Assembly (NCBI GenBank): GCA_963578475.1
Contig: CAUZCL010000019.1
Location: forward strand, 21,527 to 85,526
Source: SMYC01 sp963578475
GTDB lineage: Bacteria > Acidobacteriota > Vicinamibacteria > Marinacidobacterales > SMYC01
Direction: 5' to 3'
DNA: 64,000 bases
Position 1 is the first letter of the stretch. The number at the start of each line of letters is the position of its first letter. The notes beneath the pieces are model-generated. The model was not told the DNA's origin. It saw only the letters and a list, made by a program, of their open reading frames with translations, and did no database searches. Both the position numbers and the translations under genes were made by a program. Shown here piece after piece: positions 36,978 through 45,899 of this stretch.

Positions 36978-37446
36978 GGCACCTCTCCTTTAAAAAGCGA
37001 TCATAGTTTAATGAGTGAATCGGTGCATTCCGCTTCCACAGACTCAACTTATGAGTTGCAGACTACAGCGAGACTGTGCGTTTTTCCAACTATTTTTACG
37101 ACTGCGCGGTCCCGCAGTGTCGGTCGCCCGGCCTGCCCTCAATATCTCGTGGGTCAGGCTGTGTCAGCCACTAGACGCGGAGCTTCACTGGCGCGGTTTC
37201 GTAGTTGAGTCACAGCGACTGGGGTAGATGGCTTCGAGGATCTCGTAACGGCCGAGACGATGTCAGGGTTGAAGTGCCATCAGACGGCTTGCTATAGGGT
37301 GGGTTGGCCGACCATGCTGAGGACACGTTGCTCTTCGAGTTGACGATTTCAACAGGGACGAACCGAAGGTTCAAACCTTCCAGATCTGACTCAAGTGTAA
37401 ATATTTGCATTCTTCTGTTTAGGCTTCTTTTTAGGAGGCGATTGTC
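36978..37446. other. Intergenic stretch with a palindrome and a leader region, no gene
   Basis: No credible gene was found. A palindrome GAAGGTT-CA-AACCTTC (37365-37380) shares its GTTCAAAC centre with 8941-8956. The last 60 nt before 37447 contain an AT-rich segment (AAATATTTGCATTC) and a strong TTTTTAGGAGG ribosome site for the following remnant. The AATTTGCATTC-like segment also precedes the pterin-dehydratase remnant near 13510. Confidence 0.35.
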
Positions 37447-38572
37447 ATGGACGTGCGGTTTTCCCAACTTCTCTCCACGAGCATCCTCGGGTTCTCCGTG
37501 ATCATCGCGACCGCTTGCGGTGATCGAACACCGCCGGTCATCCAAGAGCTCGCGATCGCTTCTAACCCCAACCCGGCGGCACCACTCGCGGCGATACTCT
37601 CGCTGCGAACAGACGCGCCGGTGAGGGTTCGGTTGCGCATAGAAGACGGCTCTGACGAGTGGGACTCCTCGAGAAGCGACCGCTTGGAGTCTGAGCAGAG
37701 CATTACCGTTTTGAAACTGCGCGCGGGGACGAGCCACCGCATCCGTGCCGTCGTTTCCGACGCGGCTGGACGACGTGTGGCTTCTCGGCTCGACACGAGG
37801 CACATTGGCGCGGCAAACATTGGAGAACGAAAATCTTTTCCCTCTTTGGAGCGCGGACGAGTCTCACGCCGTGATGAGTTACCAGGCGACGGGGCCGCCG
37901 AACCTTCACATCCTTACTCTGAACGGAAACGGGGAAACCACGCGGCTTCTCGAGAGCGAGCACGAACAGTTCCCAACATCGTGGTCCGCCAATGGGAGGT
38001 TTATCGCGTACACCGACTATAACCCTGAGACGGGCCCCGATATTTGGATCGTCGACATGGAAGGGGAGGCGCTAGGGACGCCGTTTCAGGCGACTGCGTT
38101 TCAGGAGACCCACGGGGTTTTCTCGCCCGACGGGAAATGGTTGGCGTACGTGTCCAATGAGACCGGACGTAAGGAGGTTTACGTTAGATCTACGTCGGGG
38201 CCAGGAAAGCATCTCCTTTCTGTGGACGGCGGCAACGAGCCCGTTTGGACGCGCAACGGAGCCGAGCTGTTCTATCGAAACCAGAACAAGATGATGGTGG
38301 TTGCGGTGGAGACCGAGCCGATCTTTCGTCCGCAGACTCCGCAATTGCTGTTCGAGAAGGCAGCCACGCGAAACTTGAATGAAACGCTCGTTGCTCAGTA
38401 CGACGTCTCACTCGATAGACAGCGTTTCCTGATGCTCGAGCCAGTGGAGCCCGTCGACGCCACCGAAATTACGCTGGTACAAAATTGGTTTCAGGAACTG
38501 AAACGGCTCGCCCCACCGCCAATTAGGCCTGGAAAGCGCGCCCTCACTTTGACAACCACCGACCGGCCGTGA
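37447..38572 (+). pseudogene. Chimera: lipoprotein/arylsulfotransferase-like head and TolB-propeller half
   Basis: The head (from the ATG at 37447 to about 37780) has a lipoprotein signal (SVIIATACGD) and a beta-sandwich-like section (VQELAIASNPNPAAPL-type, LRTDAPVRVRLRIEDG), which resembles the N-terminus of bacterial arylsulfotransferases. Near 37780 the useful frame changes to a TolB/PD40 propeller half (TLARQTLENENLFPLWSADE, HGVFSPDGKWLAYVSNETGR, GGNEPVWTRNGAELFYRNQ) ending in VQNWFQELKRLAP. That ending is typical of kinase-linked propellers whose kinase head is missing. The two halves are in different frames and from different families. The head assignment is tentative. Confidence 0.55.
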
Positions 38573-38597
38573 TACCAAACCAATTGGGAGGGTACCC

Positions 38598-41500
38598 ATG
38601 GCTCTATCCCGGCGACAATTCTTTCAATCGAGCGCGATCGCGCTCGCGACGACCGCTTTCGGCTTCGACTTGAGCGCGGCGGCGTCGCGCGCGAAAGAGC
38701 TCAGGATTGCCCGCACGACCCAGACCCAGAGCGTCTGTCCTTACTGTGCCGTCGGCTGCGGCGTCATCATCCACACCCTCGGTGACCGCGCGAGCAACGT
38801 GAAGCCGACCGTCGTTCACATCGAAGGCGACACCGACAGCCCCATCAACCAGGGCACGCTCTGCTCCAAAGGCATTTCGCTTAAACAATATGTCGTCAAT
38901 GACCGCCGTTTGACCAAGCCTCTTTATCGCGCGCCCGGCGCCTCGGGGTGGACGGCCATTTCGTGGGACGACGTCATCGAGCGCATGGCGCGCAGGATCA
39001 AAGACAGCCGCGACGTGGGCTTCGAAGCCGAAGACCGCAACGGGCGAACCGTCAATCGCCTCGAGAACATCGCACTCATCGGCGGCTGCACCGACACGAA
39101 CGAGATCAACTACCTTCTCGGAAAATTCCGCTTCGGCCTGGGTATCGTTACCTACGAGAACCAGGCCCGGCTCTGACACGGCCCCACGGTGGCCAGTTTG
39201 GCCGCCACCTTCGGACGGGGCGCGATGACGAACGGCTGGACCGACGTTGCCAACACGGACGTCGTCCTCGTCATGGGCGGAAACCCTGCGGAGAACCATC
39301 CGGTTGGTTTCCGCTTCGCCATGGAGGCCAAAAAGAAACGCCAGGCGAAGATCGTGTGCGTTGATCCGCGGTTCACCCGCACCGCGGCCGTCTCTGATGT
39401 CTACGTGCCGCTGCGCTCGGGTAGCGATATCGCTTTTCTCGCTGGGCTCATCCACTACGCCCTCAGTAACGACCTCTATCACAGGGACTATGTCAAGGCG
39501 CACACGAACGCACCGTTTCTCGTGAGCGAAGGCTTCGGTTTCGAGAACGGCTACTTTACGGGATGGGATGGTGCGTCGAAGAAATACGACAAGTCGAGCT
39601 GGCAGTATGAGCTCGGCAACCAAGGCTATGCGCGCGTCGACACCTCGCTCGATCACCCGCGGTCTGTGTTTCAGCTCTTGAAGCAGCATTATGCCCGCTA
39701 CACCGCGGAGCGCGTCGCCGAGATCTGCGGTTGCACTGTGGAAGAGTTCAACCGTGTCGCTGAAGTCGTTTGCTCCACCGGCCGCGCGGGCCGCGCGGGG
39801 ACGATCCTCTACGCGCTCGGCTGGACGCAGCACAGCCATTCGGTGCAACTCATCCACGCGGCGGCAATACTGCAGCTTCTTCTCGGCAATATCGGGATGC
39901 CCGGCGGAGGTGTGAACGCCCAGCGCGGCCACTCGAATATCCAGGGTGCGACCGACATGGGTGCGTGGAACATGCTCCCGGGCTACATCAAAGTGCCTCG
40001 CGCTGACTGGCAGAGCCTCGACGACTATGTCGACGCCAACTCACCGCGGCCGCTTCGTCCCAACGCGCTCAACTATTGGAGCAACACGTCGAAATTTATC
40101 GTGAGCCTCCTCAAGGCCTATTACGGCGACAAAGCGACGCCCGCGAACGATTTCGCCTACGCAAATCTTCCGAAGGTCGGCGAGAACGACAACTTTGGCT
40201 GGGGTTTCTTTTTCGATCGCATGTACAAGGGCGAGGTCGAGGGGTTGATCTCGTTCGGGATGAATCCGGTGGCGAACGGTCCCAACTCGCCGAAGATGCT
40301 CGCAGCGCTCCGCAAGTTGAAGTGGATGATCGTCGTCGAGAATTTCGAGACCGAGACCGCCGCGTTCTGGAACGCGAAGAAGCTGGCCGAGGAATATTAC
40401 GGCGACGCGCCGGACGCTTCCGAAGTCGACACCGAAGTGTTCTTGCTCCCGGCAGCGTGTTTCGCCGAGAAGGACGGCGCTTTTGTCAACTCGTCCCGCT
40501 GGCTTCAGTGGAAGCGCGCGGCGCTCCCGCCTCCAGGCGACGCGAAGCCGGACCAAGAGATTATCGCCCGCCTCTTCCTCAAGATCCGGGAGTTCTACGA
40601 GCAAGAAGGGGGTGCTTCGCCCGAGCCGCTGATGGACATTGCGTGGAACTACGGCAATGCTGTGTCTCCCGATCTCGAGGAAGTTGCCAAGGAAGTCAAC
40701 GGCCAAGAGGTCGCGAGCGGCCAGCAAATTCCGGGCTTCGGCGCGCTCCGGGATGACGGCTCGACCCTTTGCGGCAACTGGCTCTACGCGGGCTCTTTTA
40801 CCGAGGACGGCAACCAAATGGCGCGGCGCGGTCAGGAAGATCCGACCGGGCTCGGCGTCCACGCGAACTGGGCGTGGAGCTGGCCGGCCAATCGGCGCGT
40901 TCTCTACAACCGCGCTTCCGCGGATGCGAACGGGAAACCTTGGGATGAAACGCGTGCGGCGATTCGCTGGCAAGGGAATCGCTATGTTGGCGATGTTCCC
41001 GATTTCAAAGCCGACGCGCCGCCCGATGCGTTGGGCTCGTTCATCATGCTGCCCGAGGGGGTCGCGAAGCTCTTTGCGACGGATTTCGTCGAAGGTCCTT
41101 TCCCCGAGCATTACGAGCCAGTGGAGTCTCCCGTCGACAACGCCATGCACCCGGCGGTGGGGGCGAATCCGATGGCGACGATATTCGAAGGCGAGCTCGA
41201 TCGGCTCGGAACTGTCGAGGACTACCCTTATGTCGCGCTTACCTATCGACTGACCGAGCATTTTCATTATTGGACCAAACACGTTACGACCAACTCGCTC
41301 TTGCAGTCGAGCTTCTTTGTCGAGATCCCCGAACCGCTCGCGAAGGAAAAAGGCATTTGTAGTGGCGACCGGGTTCGGGTGACGTCGGCACGCGGCGCAG
41401 CCGAGGGTCCGGCGATGGTGACGAAACGCATCCGTCCACTAAAAGCCGGAGGGCGCACGATTTACCAAGTAGGGCTTCCGATCCATTGGGGCTATCTCGG

Positions 41501-41612
41501 CCGGACGAAAGGTCCTCTCGTCAATAACCTGACGCCGTCGGTCTTGGACCCCAACTCAGGAACGCCGGAGTACAAAGGATTTCTCGTCAACCTTGAGAAA
41601 GCGAAGGTCTAA
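38598..41612 (+). CDS. fdnG: Formate dehydrogenase catalytic subunit, selenocysteine-containing (FdnG/FdoG type)
   Basis: The 1004-residue protein is read through an in-frame TGA (39174-39176), residue 193, as selenocysteine in the conserved context QARL-Sec-HGPTVASLAATFG. The N-terminus has a Tat signal (SRRQFF). A [4Fe-4S] motif follows (VCPYCAVGCGV plus LCSKG). VVLVMGGNPAENHPVGF and GHSNIQGATDMG are typical molybdopterin-binding segments. It oxidises formate to CO2 in the periplasm and passes electrons to the iron-sulfur subunit. A downstream hairpin fits a bacterial SECIS. The next subunit starts at the last base of the stop (TAATG). Confidence 0.95.
39174..39206 (+). promoter_or_regulatory. 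Bacterial SECIS element in the formate dehydrogenase gene
   Basis: Eleven nucleotides after the UGA, a 7-bp stem forms between GGTGGCC (39188-39194) and GGCCGCC (39200-39206), with one G-U pair, closing a five-nt loop AGTTT. A short stem placed 11 nt behind the UGA with G-U in the apical loop is what SelB recognises in Enterobacterial fdhF/fdnG. No selA, selB, selD or tRNA-Sec gene is in the window, so they must lie elsewhere. Confidence 0.85.
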
Positions 41613-42403
41613 TGGTCACCGTCGCCAAGCTGATCGACACCACGACCTGCATCGGCTGCAAGGCGTGTGAAGCGGCCTGCCAGGAGTGGAACGAGCAAGG
41701 CCTCACCGCCGGAAGCTTCGAGGGCTCTTATCAGACCTTTCCCACGACGCGTCACGATTTCTGGAACGTGATCCAGTTCAACGAGATCGAGCACGAGGAC
41801 GGAACTCTGTCTTGGCTCATGGCGAAGTTCCAGTGCTTGCATTGCGTCGATGCTGGTTGTCTCACCGCTTGTCCCGCGCCGGGTGCTATCTTCCGCCACG
41901 AGAACGGCACCGTCGATATCGACGAGGATAAGTGCATCGGCTGCGGCTACTGCATCACCGGCTGTCCTTTCGACGTACCCAAGCTGAATCCGGTGACGCG
42001 CAAGGCATACAAGTGCAACTTGTGCTCCGACCGGACGGCCGTTGGCCTCGAGCCTGCCTGCATCAAAGCTTGCCCGACGAATTGTTTGACCTTCGGCGAG
42101 CGCAGTGATCTGGTTCAAATCGCGAACGATCGCGCCGAGGAGCTGCGCGCGCGCGGGAGCGAAAAAGCCGGTGTCTACAATCCCGCGGGGGTGGGGGGGA
42201 CGAACGTCATCTATGTGCTCGGCGACGCCTCGAACCCCGAAGATTATGGCCTCCCGAACGATCCGGTCGTGCCCTTGACGGTGCGCCTCTGGAAAGGCCC
42301 GCTCAAGTGGCTCGGCAACACGTTGTTGGTGGGCGGCGTGCTGGGAGCCTTTCTGCACTACGTTCGCTTCGGCCCGAAGACCTATGAAGAGAAAGCGCCA
42401 TGA
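41612..42403 (+). CDS. fdnH: Formate dehydrogenase iron-sulfur subunit
   Basis: The 263-residue protein has four ferredoxin-like cysteine clusters: CIGCKACEAAC, CLHCVDAGCLTAC, CIGCGYCITGC and CNLCSDR...CIKACPTNC. These would carry four [4Fe-4S] clusters. A C-terminal hydrophobic helix (LLVGGVLGAFLHYV) anchors it in the membrane, as in FdnH. It passes electrons from the catalytic subunit to the cytochrome b subunit. It overlaps both neighbours by 1-4 nt, showing coupling. Confidence 0.95.
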   Translation: MVTVAKLIDTTTCIGCKACEAACQEWNEQGLTAGSFEGSYQTFPTTRHDFWNVIQFNEIEHEDGTLSWLMAKFQCLHCVDAGCLTACPAPGAIFRHENGTVDIDEDKCIGCGYCITGCPFDVPKLNPVTRKAYKCNLCSDRTAVGLEPACIKACPTNCLTFGERSDLVQIANDRAEELRARGSEKAGVYNPAGVGGTNVIYVLGDASNPEDYGLPNDPVVPLTVRLWKGPLKWLGNTLLVGGVLGAFLHYVRFGPKTYEEKAP

Positions 42404-43017
42404 GCGACGCGAGCCAAAAGCTGGTGCGCTTCTCCTTCGCGGAACGGGCGAGGCACTGGATGGCGGCGCTCAGCTTTGTTTATGCCGCGCTCTCGGGTCT
42501 CGCTCTTTGGTCGCCCCATCTCTTCTGGCTTTCGAGTGTTCTGGGCGGCGGCGAGACCGTGCGGCGCTGGCATCCGTGGGGCGGGGTCCTATTTGGTGTA
42601 GCGCTCGGGCTCATGTTCAGAAACTGGGCCCGCGAAATGAAGCTGGATGCCGACGACAAGGTGTGGCTGAAGAGCGCGCACAAATATGCCGTCCACGACG
42701 AGGAGGGTCTTCCCGAGCCTGGGAGGTTCAACGCTGGGCAGAAGATGCTCTTTTGGTTGCAGTCCCTGGCCGTTACCGTGCTCATCGCCACCGGGGTCGT
42801 CCTCTGGTTCCCCGAGGCGATGCCGCGCGCCCTCCCGCTCACCGCGATCCTCGTCCATCCGGCGGTCGCCGTACTGTCCATCGGCGGAATCATCGTCCAC
42901 ATCTATATGGGGACGGCTGCCGTCCCCGGAGCGTTGCGTGGCATGATTCAAGGCTGGGTGCGGCCCGGTTGGGCGGCGTCGCACCATCCCAAGTGGTATC
43001 GGGATATCTCGAAATGA
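42400..43017 (+). CDS. fdnI: Formate dehydrogenase cytochrome b subunit
   Basis: The 205-residue integral membrane protein has four predicted helices (for example WMAALSFVYAALSGLALW and FWLQSLAVTVLIATGVVLWF) and histidines placed for two b haems (ERARHW, RRWHPWGG, ILVHPAVAV, IVHIYMGT), as in the FdnI/FdoI gamma subunit. It takes electrons from the iron-sulfur subunit to quinone. The start ATGA overlaps the previous stop. Length matches the family. Confidence 0.92.
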   Translation: MSDASQKLVRFSFAERARHWMAALSFVYAALSGLALWSPHLFWLSSVLGGGETVRRWHPWGGVLFGVALGLMFRNWAREMKLDADDKVWLKSAHKYAVHDEEGLPEPGRFNAGQKMLFWLQSLAVTVLIATGVVLWFPEAMPRALPLTAILVHPAVAVLSIGGIIVHIYMGTAAVPGALRGMIQGWVRPGWAASHHPKWYRDISK

Positions 43018-43024
43018 TGGCTCT

Positions 43025-43435
43025 ATGAAAGCCTCGCTCATTTCAGGCGTTTCGACAACGCAAAAGATTACCGTCGACGAGCCTCGCACGATCGCATTTC
43101 TCGGGAAAGAAGGTCGCATCTACTCGACGCCTTCGATGGTGCGCGACGTGGAATACACCGCCCTGCAGCTCGTGGGCGAGCATCTCGACGAAGGCGAGAG
43201 CTCGGTTGGGACGCATGTCTCGATGGACCATCTCGGCGCGACACCTCTCGGCGCGTGGGTCGAAGTTCAGCTCACGGTGACCGATGTCGACTGCCGGAAG
43301 GTCACGCTCGAGGCCGAAGTGCGAGACAGCGTGGAAGTCGTTGGCCGTGGCCGGCATATCCGCTTCGTGATCGACGTCGAGCGGCACAAAAAACGGCTCC
43401 AGGCGAAGCTCCAGGAGCTGTCGGGTTGGCGTTAG
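43025..43435 (+). CDS. FlK-like (fluoroacetyl-CoA-type) thioesterase
   Basis: The 136-residue hot-dog protein has STPSMVRDVEYTALQLVGEH and SSVGTHVSMDHLGATPLGAW, the pattern of the FlK thioesterase group in which a Thr, a Glu and a His form the active site. Close relatives in this group are annotated as thioesterases of unknown substrate. Its gene begins 7 nt after the cytochrome subunit stop, so it is probably in the formate dehydrogenase operon. A role in hydrolysing a CoA ester is inferred; any link to formate metabolism is unclear. Confidence 0.75.
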   Translation: MKASLISGVSTTQKITVDEPRTIAFLGKEGRIYSTPSMVRDVEYTALQLVGEHLDEGESSVGTHVSMDHLGATPLGAWVEVQLTVTDVDCRKVTLEAEVRDSVEVVGRGRHIRFVIDVERHKKRLQAKLQELSGWR

Positions 43436-43497
43436 CGAAACGGAGGCGTCTGTTCTATGATACCGGCTTCTTAGCGATCTACCCCGCCAGATGGAGG

Positions 43498-44076
43498 ATG
43501 ACTACTTTGCGATTTCGAAAATATCTCATTTCCGCAGCAGCGAGCCTGCTCGTGCCTTGTTTAGCACTTGCCCAGGACGAGGACACCAGCTCCGAGGACG
43601 CGACCTACGCCCTCATTGATGCCGTCATCGACGCCGATACCCGTGAGGTCCGGAACCAACTGGGCGAAGGTGCCGACGCCAGCGTGAAGACGGATGAGGG
43701 ACTCCCGGTCGTGGGCTATGCCGCCATGAAGGGTGAGGCCGACATCGTCGCCGCGCTCGGCGAGGCAGGAGCGGATCTCGAAGGTCAGGACAAGACTGGG
43801 GCCACAGCGCTGATGTATGCCGCCCAGTTCAATCATAACGAGATCGTCACCGCCCTCATCGAGGCTAGCGCCAGCGTGAACGCGGCCGACAATCTTGGTT
43901 GGACGCCGCTCATGCGTGCGGTCATCGGCGGGAATCTCGACGCCGTTACCGCGCTCATGGAAGCCGGCGCGGACGTGAACGCGACCGACTTTTTCGGCCG
44001 TTCTGCCGTTCGCATCGCGGAAGGCCGCGATCTCGACGAGATCGTCGGCGCGCTCAACGGCACACCCGACTCCTGA
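43498..44076 (+). CDS. Exported ankyrin-repeat protein
   Basis: The ATG at 43498 gives 192 residues with a signal peptide (LISAAASLLVPCLALA). A TTG at 43507 has better spacing from GGAGG (43493-43497) and may be the true start. Four ankyrin repeats follow (LPVVGYAAMKGEADIVAALG, ATALMYAAQFNHNEIVTALI, WTPLMRAVIGGNLDAVTALM and a degenerate final one). It is probably a periplasmic binding or scaffold protein. It follows the thioesterase in the same direction and precedes fdhE. Confidence 0.8.
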   Translation: MTTLRFRKYLISAAASLLVPCLALAQDEDTSSEDATYALIDAVIDADTREVRNQLGEGADASVKTDEGLPVVGYAAMKGEADIVAALGEAGADLEGQDKTGATALMYAAQFNHNEIVTALIEASASVNAADNLGWTPLMRAVIGGNLDAVTALMEAGADVNATDFFGRSAVRIAEGRDLDEIVGALNGTPDS

Positions 44077-44148
44077 GCGACGACGATTTGTAGCTAGCTT
44101 GCGACGGGTGGCCCGAAGTCCGGCGCGAGCTTGTCTGGGCGTATTCTG

Positions 44149-44256
44149 GAGTCTTGACGCCAAAAGCGTTGGGAGCTTCTTTGTGCTGTGGCCGCCGTGA
44201 GCATGAACGGAGGGTTCTCGAGTCTTGACTCCGGAAGCGTTTGAGCTTCTTTGTGC
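44149..44256 (+). repeat. Imperfect direct repeat at the start of fdhE
   Basis: A 37-38 nt unit beginning GAGTCTTGAC and ending TTGAGCTTCTTTGTGC or a close variant occurs at 44149-44186 and again at 44220-44256, 70-71 nt apart, with one 1-nt indel and a few substitutions. The second copy contains the TTG start and first codons of fdhE. The upstream copy looks like a decayed duplicate of the gene start. Confidence 0.75.
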
Positions 44257-44878
44257 AAGGCGAGCCCAACGTGCGCTGATGCTCGCCGAGCGCTATCTCG
44301 AATCCCGCCAGGCTCTGACGTTCTACGGAGCCGTCGCCTCATTTCAACGCGCGACAGGCAGTTTCGAGGACCTCAGAACGCTTGCCGTAGAGCAAGGCCC
44401 AGCCGTGCTCGCGCGCGCCTCTTGGGAGCTCGACGAGACGACTTGCGAGGAGGCGATGGACGCCTATCTATCCGGCGCCGACCGCACTTCCCCCCGTGCT
44501 TTTTTCGCCCGGGTACTTCTGCAACGTGACCAGAGGTGCATGCAGGGTTCTCACCTGGCTCAGCTGGGTGTCATCGTCGCTCAAGGAGACGGCACGGCCC
44601 TCGAGCTGCAATGTGCGCTCTGTTTCGAAGTGTGGCGCCATGGAAAAGACCTCTGCCACGCCTGTGGTGAAAGAGGGCTTGGACACTACGCCGCCCCGGA
44701 GCTCGCGCACCTGGAAGTCCAGGCATGCGAATCCTGCGGGATCTATTTGAATCTCGTCCACCAGGAAAAGGACCCCGAAGCGGTTCCGGATGTCGACGAA
44801 ATCGCTGCATTGCCACTTGATATTTGGGCGAAAGAGAAAGGCTTTCGTAAGCCCATCCCGAATCTCATCGGGATGTAG
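44225..44878 (+). CDS. fdhE: FdhE-like formate dehydrogenase accessory protein
   Basis: The 217-residue protein starts at TTG 44225 and ends ALPLDIWAKEKGFRKPIPNL, a terminal pattern of FdhE. Its cysteine pairs are CALCFEVW, LCHACGERG and ACESCGIYL, as in the rubredoxin-like zinc/iron domain of FdhE. FdhE binds the catalytic subunit in the cytoplasm and helps its maturation before Tat export. It is about 80 residues shorter than the E. coli protein, and the first of the usual Cys pairs seems to be missing. Its place after the formate dehydrogenase genes supports the call. Confidence 0.82.
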   Translation: MTPEAFELLCARRAQRALMLAERYLESRQALTFYGAVASFQRATGSFEDLRTLAVEQGPAVLARASWELDETTCEEAMDAYLSGADRTSPRAFFARVLLQRDQRCMQGSHLAQLGVIVAQGDGTALELQCALCFEVWRHGKDLCHACGERGLGHYAAPELAHLEVQACESCGIYLNLVHQEKDPEAVPDVDEIAALPLDIWAKEKGFRKPIPNLIGM

Positions 44879-44879
44879 A

Positions 44880-45653
44880 CTAGCTTTTGGTCTGGAGTTT
44901 GAAGTCGACTTCAACGTCCGCGAGCACGTTGATGGGGGCGCCGTCTACACTAGCGGCCTTGAACTTCCACGTCCTCACGGCGGCGATCGCGGCGCCGTCG
45001 AGCCCCTTGTCAAGTCTCTGGTGAAGGCGTATGGCCCCGATTGAGCCGTCCTTGCGAATGATGACCCTCAAAATGACGCGTCCCTCGATGCCGCGGTTGA
45101 ACGCGCTCTGCGTGTAGAGAGGCGGTGTGTCTTTGACGACCTCTGGCAGGATGAGAAGCTCTGTCTCGAGGGTGACGGGTCTCTCGGTGATAAAAATTCG
45201 AGCTCCACTCGGCTGGCTCGCAATGAGAAGGATCTGTGCGAGATAGGTCCGCCGGCGCTCTTTCGCCCAGTCGAGAGCCGTTTGCCCACGCCGGTCCACG
45301 ATTGTGGTGTCCGCACCCGCCATCAACATCAGCCGGGCCGCATCCACGCGACCTCTTTTGACCGCTATGATGAGCGCCGTCTCGCCGCCGTTGTTCTGAA
45401 GGTCGAGGTTCGCTTGTGCCTTCGTGAGCAACGTTATGAGCTCAGGCTTGTTTCTACGGGCCGCATACATGAGCGCCGTGTACCCGTCTCGATCCGCCGC
45501 ATCAGGGTCCACAATCGGGTTTCCAAGCAGAAGCCGAGCTTCTTCATAGTCGCCGTCGCGAACCTCTTTCCGAAGCGCCTCGTCAAGGTCCTGCCCCTGC
45601 CCAAGCCCCACAAACCCCAGCAAAAGAAGCCCGACCCAAATCTTGTGAACCAT
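44880..45653 (-). CDS. Ankyrin-repeat protein with TonB C-terminal domain
   Basis: The 257-residue protein has a signal peptide (IWVGLLLLGFVGLGQG), three ankyrin repeats (YTALMYAARRNKPELITLL, ETALIIAVKRGRVDAARLML and TALDWAKERRRTYLAQIL), and a TonB-like C-terminal domain (GIEGRVILRVIIRKDGSIGA, AAIAAVRTWKFKAA). TonB_C domains dock to outer-membrane receptors; here there is no transmembrane proline-rich TonB body, so it is likely a periplasmic or outer-membrane-facing adaptor. It is convergent with fdhE and separated by 1 nt. Confidence 0.82.
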   Translation of the reverse strand: MVHKIWVGLLLLGFVGLGQGQDLDEALRKEVRDGDYEEARLLLGNPIVDPDAADRDGYTALMYAARRNKPELITLLTKAQANLDLQNNGGETALIIAVKRGRVDAARLMLMAGADTTIVDRRGQTALDWAKERRRTYLAQILLIASQPSGARIFITERPVTLETELLILPEVVKDTPPLYTQSAFNRGIEGRVILRVIIRKDGSIGAIRLHQRLDKGLDGAAIAAVRTWKFKAASVDGAPINVLADVEVDFKLQTKS

Positions 45654-45709
45654 CCCCCCGAGTCTAGCACGAAGCCCAAACCCGCCTTTGCAGCGGTGTA
45701 GGGATCTTA

Positions 45710-45850
45710 AGAGCTACGGGATGTGGGGGTATGGGCATAAGGGGTGTTTTGTTTTTATCCCCACCTCCCCACCTCCCCTTGCTTTTCTTGTGGGTTGTCA
45801 AAAGTTGAGGGATATGGGGATAGGACGGGTTTTTTGCTCTTGTCTTCACT
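45710..45850. repeat. Two imperfect direct repeats in an intergenic segment
   Basis: The G-rich segment beginning GGGATGTGGGGGTATGGG (about 45718) is echoed about 90 nt later by GGGATATGGGGATAGG, each followed by a GGGTGTTTTG- or GGGTTTTTTG-like T-run. The units are about 35-45 nt and poorly conserved. They could be decayed terminators or part of a dispersed repeat. No gene lies in 45654-45899. Confidence 0.3.
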
Positions 45851-45899
45851 CGGCTCGTCCCCGCCTCTCTTTGGCGCTGCCGCGGTCTGCTTTGGCGCT

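Noticed and set aside
38598..39176. Truncated molybdopterin oxidoreductase of 192 residues followed by a separate gene
   Set aside because: The TGA is at the known selenocysteine position, a SECIS-like hairpin follows, and the protein continues in the same frame.
38604..39932. Long minus-strand frame of 442 codons opposite the formate dehydrogenase gene
   Set aside because: It is the antisense shadow of a GC-rich gene with no recognisable motif; the plus strand is clearly coding.
40041..41282. Second long minus-strand frame of 413 codons opposite the same gene
   Set aside because: Shadow frame for the same reason.
43255..43497. Extended ankyrin protein start inside the thioesterase gene
   Set aside because: The extension is a shadow of the thioesterase; the signal peptide starts at 43498-43507.
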